DNA from: Sorangiineae bacterium NIC37A_2
GTDB taxonomy: Bacteria; Myxococcota_A; Polyangia; Polyangiales; Polyangiaceae
Assembly: GCA_002085155.1 (NCBI GenBank)
Contig: NASX01000027.1
Span: forward strand, 1-64,000
Direction: 5' to 3'
Length of the DNA: 64,000 bases
Positions 37,388 through 44,180 of this stretch are shown here, in pieces. The notes beneath the pieces were generated by a model that saw nothing but the letters and a program-made list of their open reading frames with translations, did not search any database and was not told the origin of the DNA. Position 1 is the first letter of the stretch. Each line of letters opens with the position of its first letter. The position numbers and the translations under genes are program-made.

Positions 37388-38251
37388 TTATACCGTGGGG
37401 ATGGTGTTCTCGACCGCGCGCACCGCGTCAGCGTCGAACTCGACCGACCCCGCGCCCGCCGAGTCTTCGATGCTCTCAGCGCGGCGCGCACCGGAAATGG
37501 CGAAGGTGGTCGGGGTCTTGTTGATCATCCAGGCCAACACGAGCTGGTAGGGGCTCAGGCGACGACGACGCGCCTGATCGCTCAACTTGCCGAGCGTCGT
37601 CAGGGTCGGAGCGCCAAGCGTCCCGCCGAAAGGCGAATAGGCGAGGAAGGCCTTGCCGGTCTGGGCGCAGTAGTCAAGAACGCCGTTCTTCTCGACCTCA
37701 CGCGCGAGCGGGTGCCACCGGTTCTGCACCACCTGAATGGGACCGACGGCTTCGGCTCGCTGGATCAGGGGAACATCGGCGTTGCAAATGCCGACGTGTT
37801 TGATCTTGCCCTGTTCCTTGAGGCGAAACAGCGTTCCAACACTCTCCTCGTAAGGGATCTTCTTGTCCGAAGAGTAGAGCAGCGCGACGTCGAGCGCCGA
37901 CACAGCCTGATTCCGAAGGCATCGCTCGACGCTCTCGGTGAGATATTCAGGAGACGAATCGACGCACCAGGCGCCCCCGGGCCGACGGAGGCCGACCGTG
38001 GTCACCAGCGTCACCTTGTCGCGCTGTCCTTCGAGCCCGCGCGTCAGAAGGCGCTCGTTGTGACCGAGCTCGCTGTCGTCGAGCGCGTAGGCGTCCGAGG
38101 TCTCGAAGAGCGTGACCCCAAAATCGAGAGCGGAGTCGATCACCCGCAGCGACTGATCCTCGGGGGGTCTGCCGGTGATCGAAAGCAGCATCCCACCGAG
38201 CCCCACCACGCTGACTTGCGGGCCCTCGGGACCCAACTGACGCATCTTCAT
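37388..38251 (-). CDS. Aldo/keto reductase-like protein with altered catalytic residues
   Basis: 287 residues with the aldo/keto reductase TIM-barrel pattern (N-terminal MRQLGPEGPQVSVVGLGG, C-terminal SPYQLVLAWMINKTPTTFAI). Aligning the usual Asp-Tyr-Lys-His tetrad by eye gives E50, Y55, T85 and Y126: FETSDAY replaces F-D-T-A-x2-Y, VTTVG replaces the usual A-T-K-x-G, and LLYSSD replaces L-H-x-P-D. Loss of the lysine suggests that it is not a normal reductase. The ATG at 38251 starts the conserved N-terminus; a much longer upstream open frame overlaps the PanE-like gene and is rejected. Coupled to the PARP-finger gene. Confidence 0.85.
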   Translation of the reverse strand: MKMRQLGPEGPQVSVVGLGGMLLSITGRPPEDQSLRVIDSALDFGVTLFETSDAYALDDSELGHNERLLTRGLEGQRDKVTLVTTVGLRRPGGAWCVDSSPEYLTESVERCLRNQAVSALDVALLYSSDKKIPYEESVGTLFRLKEQGKIKHVGICNADVPLIQRAEAVGPIQVVQNRWHPLAREVEKNGVLDYCAQTGKAFLAYSPFGGTLGAPTLTTLGKLSDQARRRRLSPYQLVLAWMINKTPTTFAISGARRAESIEDSAGAGSVEFDADAVRAVENTIPTV

Positions 38252-38347
38252 CGGGCCGGACTCTACCAAAGGCCGCAGGACATTTCGCCCCCAAAGTTTA
38301 TAACTATCTATATTTCCTTCGTTTTTTGTGATCGCTCGGTCGCAAAA
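38252..38347. promoter_or_regulatory. AT-rich divergent promoter region
   Basis: The gap between the divergent aldo/keto reductase and PanE-like genes holds an AT-rich patch around 38297-38330 (TTTATAACTATCTATATTT), rare in this GC-rich sequence. Promoters in both directions are likely, but exact -10/-35 boxes cannot be fixed. Confidence 0.35.
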
Positions 38348-39442
38348 ATGACCTGCGGCTCGCCGAGATCCCCTGGCGGACAAAAGACCTTTCGAAAAAA
38401 GCCCACCCGGGACACTCTCTCGCCCGAAGCTGTGCAGACGAGGGTCATCATCGTAGGCGTTGGAGGCATCGGCGGAGTGCTGGCCGCAAACCTCATCGGA
38501 GAGCCGATCGACCTCACGGTCGCGACCACCAACGCCGAGATCCGCGCCGCGTTCTTGAGCGGTACGGCGCGCTTCGAGGGCGAGAACCTGCCGGCGCTTC
38601 CGAAACAGAACGTCCTGTCGCGCGCCGACGAGGCGAGTGAGCCCTTTGACATCGCGTTCATCGCGGTGCAGCCCAACGCAATCGACGACGTAGCCAAGAG
38701 CCTCTTGCCCGTGCTCCGGCCGAATTCGGAGGTCATTACGCTGTCGAACGGACTCTGCGATGAGCGAGTGGCGGGTGTGGTCGGAATCGAGCGAGCCCGC
38801 GGCGCGGTCGTCATGTGGGGAGCCCGCATGCCGCGACCCGCCGAGTACATACGGACCTCCTCCGGCGGCTTTCTGGTCGGCGTGGTGGACCCGGAGGGGG
38901 GCGCCCTCAGCCTCGCTGCCGAGCGACTCCTCGAAAAGGTCGGACCGGTGCGCCGGACCCAAAACCTGCTCGGCGCTCGCTTCTCGAAGCTCGCGCTCAA
39001 CTCGGCGATCTCCACCCTAGGTACCCTGGGAGGAAAAACCCTCGGCGAGATGATGCTCGCTCGCAATTGTCGCAAGGCTGCCCTCCTCATCATCTCCGAG
39101 GCGGTGCGCGTGGCGCACGCGGGCGGGACGGAGCTCGAGCGAGTGAACGCCTTGAACCTCGAATGGCTGGCTCGAGGCCGCGGCCCCCTGCGTCACGCCG
39201 CGCTGATCGCCGTCGGTCTCCGCTACCGGAGGCTCCGCTCCTCCATGCTCGCCGCCGTGGAGCGCGGGCGAGCGCCGGCTGTCGACCATCTGAACGGTGA
39301 GATCGTGCGCCGCGGTCATGAGGTTGGTGTCAGCGCCAGCGTCAACCAACGAGCCATTGACCTGGTTTGGCAGATCGCCCGCGGCGAACGCCAGGCAGGC
39401 GACGCAACCATCGCCGCACTCTTGCAAGGGAGCCAGGCGTGA
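38348..39442 (+). CDS. Ketopantoate reductase (PanE/ApbA) family protein
   Basis: 364 residues. An N-terminal Rossmann domain (VIIVGVGGIGGVLAANL, about 34-50) binds NADPH, and the C-terminal helical domain carries the Lys/Asn pattern KLALNSAIS that fits the family's catalytic lysine and substrate-binding asparagine. PanE reduces ketopantoate in pantothenate synthesis, but the family is broad and this member is longer than PanE (about 300). I therefore name only the family. The ATG at 38348 adds about 30 residues before the Rossmann strand; a GTG just before VIIVG is possible. Its stop overlaps the SCO1-like gene by 4 bp. Confidence 0.85.
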   Translation: MTCGSPRSPGGQKTFRKKPTRDTLSPEAVQTRVIIVGVGGIGGVLAANLIGEPIDLTVATTNAEIRAAFLSGTARFEGENLPALPKQNVLSRADEASEPFDIAFIAVQPNAIDDVAKSLLPVLRPNSEVITLSNGLCDERVAGVVGIERARGAVVMWGARMPRPAEYIRTSSGGFLVGVVDPEGGALSLAAERLLEKVGPVRRTQNLLGARFSKLALNSAISTLGTLGGKTLGEMMLARNCRKAALLIISEAVRVAHAGGTELERVNALNLEWLARGRGPLRHAALIAVGLRYRRLRSSMLAAVERGRAPAVDHLNGEIVRRGHEVGVSASVNQRAIDLVWQIARGERQAGDATIAALLQGSQA

Positions 39443-40032
39443 GCCGACTCCTCCCTCGGCGCAGCTTCCTTGCCTCTCCGCTGCTCGTCGCCTGTTCGAA
39501 GAAGCGGGTGGCCGAACTCCCAGTGCTCGGCGCGCTGCCTGAGCTTCCCCTCACCGACCAAGAGGGCCAAGTGCGGAGACTTCAGGATTATCGAGGCAAG
39601 TTGCTCCTCGTCGCGTTCTTCTTCACTCGCTGCCCGAGCGTCTGCCCACGGCTCATCGCGCGGATGCAGGAAATGGAGCGGGCCCTCGCCCAAGGCTCGC
39701 GCCCCTTCCATCTCGCCGCGATCAGCGTCGATCCCGAACACGACACGCCCGAGGTCCTCCGCGGCTACGCGAGCGCTCGGGGCATCCGTGCCGAGTCCTT
39801 CAGTCTGCTCACCGGTGACCACAGCCAAATCGCCCGCGCCGCCGAGGAGAACTTCAAGATCGGCCTGGAGGGCAGCTACGATCCCGACAAGCCGGGGCTC
39901 GGCATCACCCACGGCTCCCACGTCATCCTGGTGGACCGTGAGTCGCGCATCCGCGCCTTCGTTCGGACCTTCGACGACGACGCAGTCCGGGCGCTGCTCG
40001 GGTACGTGGAAGCCCTCGAAAGCCCCTCTTGA
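39439..40032 (+). CDS. SCO1/SenC-type copper-binding lipoprotein
   Basis: 197 residues of the thioredoxin-fold SCO1/SenC family, which delivers copper to the CuA site of cytochrome oxidase. The copper ligands are CPSVC (C65, C69) and a histidine in THGSH (H158 or H161). The signal sequence has a twin-arginine-like RRSFL followed by LLVAC, so it may be a Tat-exported lipoprotein with Cys about 19. The GTG start overlaps the PanE-like stop (GTGA), which decides the start. No cytochrome oxidase genes are in the window. Confidence 0.92.
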   Translation: MSRLLPRRSFLASPLLVACSKKRVAELPVLGALPELPLTDQEGQVRRLQDYRGKLLLVAFFFTRCPSVCPRLIARMQEMERALAQGSRPFHLAAISVDPEHDTPEVLRGYASARGIRAESFSLLTGDHSQIARAAEENFKIGLEGSYDPDKPGLGITHGSHVILVDRESRIRAFVRTFDDDAVRALLGYVEALESPS

Positions 40033-40064
40033 GCCGCCCGCTCCTGTCGTGCCATGGTCGCGCT

Positions 40065-40949
40065 ATGCGCCGGCTCGCCCTGCTTCTTTCCCTCGTCACA
40101 ACGGCCACCGCTTGCGTCCCCGAGGCGCCCCCCAAGACAGCTGAAACCAAAGCGGAAGAGCCCAACGCCGAGGTCAAAGACGTTCGTCCTCGCGATCGCG
40201 AACCCGTGCTCGACGAAGTCCTGGAAGCGCACCTGATCGCGGAAAGCGTCGACGGCGTGATCGCGATCCTGGACACGAACGACGGCAAGCTCCGCTGCAG
40301 CAACCTCGAGCGCTGCCAGAAGCAGTACGTTCCCGCCTCGACCTTCAAGATCGCGCACACCTTGGCTGCCCTCGAGGAGGGTGTGCTCGAGAGCGCCGAT
40401 TCGCCGATGAAGTGGGACGGGAAGGAGTACACCGTCGAGGCCTGGAACCAGGATCATACGCTGAAGAGCGCGATGGAGGTTTCCTGCGCTCCCTGCTTCC
40501 AGTCAGTCGCGCGCACCCTCGGCGAAGAAAGGGAGCGCGCCTGGCTCGAGAAGCTCGAATACGGCAACAAGGACGGAAGTGGCCCCCTCGACCTGTTCTG
40601 GCTCGAAGGTGGCGGCCTTCGCATTAGTCCGATCGAGCAGATCGATTTCTTGTATCGCCTCGATCGTGGCGAGCTGCCCGTGAAAGACAGCTCGCGCCAG
40701 ACGACCCTCGACGTGCTCGTGAAGAGCGAGACCGACACGTACACCCTCCGCGCCAAGACGGGTGCCGCCTGTGATCCGACGACGGGCTGGTACGTTGGGT
40801 ATCTCGAATCTGGAGCTCGTCGCGTGTACATCGCTGTCGCTCTCGAGGGGAAGCGCGAAGACGCTGACGCCGCCGTCGAGTTGAACGCCGCTCGTCCCCT
40901 CGTCGCCTTGCGCGCTCTGCGTGATGTGACTGGTCTACGCATTGACTAA
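40065..40949 (+). CDS. Class D (OXA-like) beta-lactamase-related lipoprotein
   Basis: 294 residues. The signal ends TATAC (Cys about 17), implying a membrane-anchored periplasmic protein. Class D landmarks are present in order: STFK (S92, K95, the lysine carboxylated in OXA enzymes), YGN (Y166-N168), FWLEGG-LRISP with the tryptophan near the active site, and KTG (K231-G233). The usual S-x-V motif reads SCAPC (S140), so valine is replaced and a CxxC appears. It could be an active beta-lactamase or a related serine hydrolase. The ATG at 40065 begins the signal. It lies 32 bp after the SCO1-like gene; no regulator is near. Confidence 0.88.
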   Translation: MRRLALLLSLVTTATACVPEAPPKTAETKAEEPNAEVKDVRPRDREPVLDEVLEAHLIAESVDGVIAILDTNDGKLRCSNLERCQKQYVPASTFKIAHTLAALEEGVLESADSPMKWDGKEYTVEAWNQDHTLKSAMEVSCAPCFQSVARTLGEERERAWLEKLEYGNKDGSGPLDLFWLEGGGLRISPIEQIDFLYRLDRGELPVKDSSRQTTLDVLVKSETDTYTLRAKTGAACDPTTGWYVGYLESGARRVYIAVALEGKREDADAAVELNAARPLVALRALRDVTGLRID

Positions 40950-41597
40950 CGGTTGATCCGTGGCCGAAAAAAGGCGCCCGCCTCGCGTCTTTTCGCCCCT
41001 GGACGAGGGCGCGGGCTTGCCCCCGGGGGCGGATTCTTCGCGTCCGGGATAGGAGTTTCGCGCCTTGCCCCGAGGGGAAATCGGCTGGGAAACCGGTAGG
41101 TTCGGGTAGGACAAGCCTCCACTGTCGTCGGAACGACGTCCAAAGTTCTGAGCCCCTCCCCCTGACAAAGTTGTCAGACTCGAACCTCTCAAAGAGAACT
41201 CCTGTTCGCACTCCTTCCCTTCGCCCGTGAGGCGCGACTCGAAAAAATGGCTGACACAGATCGCCTCACCTCGGGCGGTCACCGTGGCCTACCCCGTGCA
41301 AGAGCGCGCACTCAAGCAATGAGCCTCCCCCGACGGCCTGAGCAGTGTAGTTGGAACCGATGGTCGAGTCGCTTCGTGACTTAACAGAAGCAAGCGAACC
41401 CTGTAGAAAACCGGCTGCGCTTGGGAAAGCCCAGGCTCAGGTGGAAGGGAACTCAGGGAACTGTCGTAGTCCGAAGGTTCCGTCGGGGGTCCGGACCTCA
41501 ACAATCCCCACACAAAGTCTGAACCACATTGCTTGTCGGCGGGGACGCTCAAACAAGCGAAGAAACCAAACAAGAAAGAAAAGAAGAGGTTTTCAAT
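40950..41597. other. Long intergenic region before the Cys-rich gene
   Basis: 648 bp without a credible gene; open frames here lack family signal and overlap each other. It holds a GC-rich palindrome (GCCCCCGGGGGC near 41018), a clear operator-like palindrome at 41162-41177, and from about 41500 an A-rich purine leader ending in AAGAAGAGG, the ribosome-binding site of the Cys-rich gene. The length and structure suggest a regulated long leader or an unrecognised small RNA. Confidence 0.5.
41162..41177. promoter_or_regulatory. Operator-like palindrome
   Basis: A perfect 7+2+7 palindrome, CTGACAA-AG-TTGTCAG, in the intergenic region about 420 bp upstream of the Cys-rich gene. Size and symmetry fit a dimeric repressor site, but the regulator is unknown. 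Confidence 0.4.
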
Positions 41598-42935
41598 ATG
41601 GCAGTTTTCAAGAAACTCGGATTCTTTGGAGCGCCGCTCCTCGTCATGGCAACCGGCGCGCTCGCTACCGCTGCGTGTGACAAGGAATCGCTTCCTGGCG
41701 GCGAGGGTCTTTGCGGCCCCTGCGGTGACGTCGCTACCGGTGACATCGGTATCTCCGGCAACGCAAAGCTCGACGGCTTCTTCGCGGCAGTTGCGACCCT
41801 GAACAAGTCGGTCGTCACGATCAACGGTGATTTCGAGCTCGGCCTGAAGAACCTCGAAGCAGCGTTCGGTCTCGAGGCTGAAGGCAGCATCTCGGCACGC
41901 GTCGACGCGCTCGTCGCGGCCATCCAGGCGGAGATCGAGGCCAACGTCGGAGCCAACGCAGCGCTCAACGTGGACATCCAGCCCGCTCAGTGCTCGGCGA
42001 ACGTCAACGTCGCCGTCGAAGCTCAGGCGCAGTGTGAGGTGAAGGGTGGCTGTGAGGTCGATCCGGGTAAGGTCGACGTCGAGTGCTCGGGAAGCTGCAC
42101 CGGAAGCTGCTCGGGTGAGTGCTCTGGCGAAGTTCAGTGCAAGGTCGAAGCTCCGTCGATCGAATGCTCCGGTACCTGCGAAGGTACCTGCGAGGTCGAC
42201 ATCGAGGCTGAGTGCTCGGGCACCTGCAAGGGCGAGTGCGAGGGTGAGTGCTCGGTGAAGAACGCCGACGGTTCCTGCAACGGCTCCTGCAGCGGTACCT
42301 GTAAGGGTTCCTGCAGCGCGTCCGCTTCCGGGAAGTGCGAAGGCAAGTGCACCGGCTCTTGTACGGCTGACCCCGGCGGCGCGAGCTGCGAGGGTGAGGT
42401 CAAGTGCGAAGGCACGTGCGAAGGTAGCTGCGAAGGCGGCTGCACCGGCGAGGTCGTGCCCCCGTCGGCCGAGTGCGACGCGTCGGCCGATTGCCAGGCG
42501 CAGGCGAAGGCTCAGGCCAGCGCCAGCCTCGAGTGCACGCCTCCCCAGCTCACGATCGGCTTCGCTGCTAAGGCAGACCTCGACGCAAGCGCTCGCGCTT
42601 CTTTCGAGGCCAAGATCGGTGCTCTCAAGGTGAACGCACCCGTCATGCTCAGCGCCTTCACCAAGTACTCCGCGCTGTTTGACGGCAAGGTGAACGGTGA
42701 AGTTGTGTTCAAGCCGTCGCCCGTGGCTTCGGTCACTGCTGGGCTCGAAGGCGTCGTGGAGGCTGGCATCGAAGGCGACCTCTTCGCTGACATCCCGCTC
42801 GGCCGCATCGATTGCGTCATCCCCGCGATGGAAAGCTCGATCTCGCTCCTCAGCAAGATGACGAGCGAGGCTTCGGCTAACATCTCGGCCCAGGCCAAGT
42901 TCGTGACCGCCTTCGCTGGTGGCTTCAAGAGCTAA
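41598..42935 (+). CDS. Exported cysteine-rich CxGx-repeat protein
   Basis: 445 residues with about 34 cysteines, no family recognised. The N-terminal signal ends ALATAAC, so it is exported and may be a lipoprotein, though the lipobox is imperfect. An alpha-rich region (about 50-125) is followed by a repeat region (about 155-300) in which Cys recurs every fourth residue as C-x-G-x, for example CSGSCTGSCSGEC and CEGTCEGSCEGGC. The C-terminal 120 residues are cysteine-poor and Ala-rich. Regular Cys/Gly spacing fits a disulfide-stapled rod or a metal-binding surface. The strong ribosome-binding site AAGAGG and the VKOR-DsbA gene 20 bp downstream suggest high expression and dedicated disulfide formation. 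Confidence 0.85.
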   Translation: MAVFKKLGFFGAPLLVMATGALATAACDKESLPGGEGLCGPCGDVATGDIGISGNAKLDGFFAAVATLNKSVVTINGDFELGLKNLEAAFGLEAEGSISARVDALVAAIQAEIEANVGANAALNVDIQPAQCSANVNVAVEAQAQCEVKGGCEVDPGKVDVECSGSCTGSCSGECSGEVQCKVEAPSIECSGTCEGTCEVDIEAECSGTCKGECEGECSVKNADGSCNGSCSGTCKGSCSASASGKCEGKCTGSCTADPGGASCEGEVKCEGTCEGSCEGGCTGEVVPPSAECDASADCQAQAKAQASASLECTPPQLTIGFAAKADLDASARASFEAKIGALKVNAPVMLSAFTKYSALFDGKVNGEVVFKPSPVASVTAGLEGVVEAGIEGDLFADIPLGRIDCVIPAMESSISLLSKMTSEASANISAQAKFVTAFAGGFKS

Positions 42936-42955
42936 TCTCGGTTAACCATACGCGC

Positions 42956-43993
42956 ATGGCTTCGAACCCATCGCGCGACGCCCGACGGCTGCCCATGTGT
43001 TTGGCAGCCGTCGGCGTTTTGTTCTCCGTCTGGCTCTGGGTGATCCACGTTCGAACTTACGTGGCTCCCCGCTCCGACAGCGTCTGTTCCATCAATGACA
43101 CGTTTGATTGCACGCGTGTCGCTGCATCAAAAACCTCAGTCCTCTTGGGCCTGCCGCTCGCTGCCTGGGGTGTGGTCGCCTTTGGCGCGCTCCTGTTCCT
43201 GATTTGGCGTCGCTCGAAGCTCGCGCTTCCCATTGCAGGCGTCATGGCTCTCGGGGCCGTCGTCCTGACCCTCATCCAGATCTTTCAGATCGGCTCGCTG
43301 TGCTTCGTCTGTGAAGGAGCCCATGCTGCCTCGCTCGCTCTCGCCTTCTTTGTCTTCAAGGATCGGGCCGAGTACACGGCGGACTGGAAGGACGAAACGA
43401 CCCTCAAGTACGGCGTGCTCCTGCCCGCCTCCGTGCTCCTCTCGCTGTTCATGTTCTTGCCCCGCTATTGGGGCGCGTTCAGCTACAAGGCGCCCCCTCC
43501 CTTCCCCACGGGGAAAACCGAGGAAGGCTTCCCCTGGATCGGCGCAGAGAACCCGAGCCTCACCATCCACGAGTTCACCGACTACCGCTGTCCTCATTGC
43601 GCCTACGGGTCCGCCCGAAGCCTGCGCAAACTCGCGCAACGCAGTGACGTGCGCATCGTCCGACGTCAGCACCCTCGCCTGTACTGCACCGTGCCCGCGG
43701 CCTGCGAAGCGGTGCGTGTCGCTTATTGCGCCGAGGCTCAAGGGAAATTCTGGCAAGCGGACCGCTATCTTTTCGAGAATCTCGAGCCTCGAAAGAGCCT
43801 CGACCTGCCCAAGATTGCTCGCGATCTCAAGCTCGACGAGGGAGAGCTCGAACGCTGCTTTCACGATCCCAAGACGCAGGAGCGAGCGAACGCGGAAGCT
43901 CAAGCCGCTTTCAAGTACAAGATCATCGATACCCCCGGGTACATGATCGACGGCAAGCGCATCAAGCTCGAAGAGCTCGAAGAGATCTTCTGA
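42956..43993 (+). CDS. VKOR-DsbA fusion, disulfide bond formation protein
   Basis: 345 residues. Residues 1-165 form a vitamin K epoxide reductase (VKOR) domain with four or five membrane helices, loop cysteines C44 and C52 and the quinone-side CFVC (C116, C119). Residues 175-345 form a periplasmic DsbA-like thioredoxin domain with CPHC (C212-C215) and a cis-Pro region DTPGYMIDG. In VKOR systems of bacteria lacking DsbB, the thioredoxin domain oxidises exported proteins and passes electrons through VKOR to quinone. It follows the Cys-rich gene by 20 bp and is almost certainly cotranscribed with it, which points to that protein as a main substrate (inference). Confidence 0.95.
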   Translation: MASNPSRDARRLPMCLAAVGVLFSVWLWVIHVRTYVAPRSDSVCSINDTFDCTRVAASKTSVLLGLPLAAWGVVAFGALLFLIWRRSKLALPIAGVMALGAVVLTLIQIFQIGSLCFVCEGAHAASLALAFFVFKDRAEYTADWKDETTLKYGVLLPASVLLSLFMFLPRYWGAFSYKAPPPFPTGKTEEGFPWIGAENPSLTIHEFTDYRCPHCAYGSARSLRKLAQRSDVRIVRRQHPRLYCTVPAACEAVRVAYCAEAQGKFWQADRYLFENLEPRKSLDLPKIARDLKLDEGELERCFHDPKTQERANAEAQAAFKYKIIDTPGYMIDGKRIKLEELEEIF

Positions 43994-44021
43994 CAAGAGC
44001 CTTGCGGACGGCTCGTCGTGA

Positions 44022-44042
44022 GCGGAGGGCGCGTCCCTCCGC
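44022..44042 (+). terminator. Hairpin after the VKOR-DsbA gene
   Basis: A perfect 8-bp stem GCGGAGGG / CCCTCCGC with a 5-nt loop, 28 bp past the stop. There is no strong T-tract. Confidence 0.5.
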
Positions 44043-44135
44043 AGGAACCCCGCGCTCAGACTCCTTCGATGAGGCCGAGCTGAGGCGGCGGGTCACGCCA
44101 GCCTCTGAGCTCGCTGAGCGAGGCCGCAGCGCTCT

Positions 44136-44156
44136 GAGTCCACCGAACGTGGACTC
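44136..44156 (-). terminator. Hairpin after the porin-like gene
   Basis: A perfect 8-bp stem GAGTCCAC / GTGGACTC with a 5-nt loop, 25 bp past the minus-strand porin-like gene stop. Position suggests a terminator. There is no T-tract. Confidence 0.45.
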
Positions 44157-44180
44157 GAGCGCCGCCGGACTCTGACCGTC

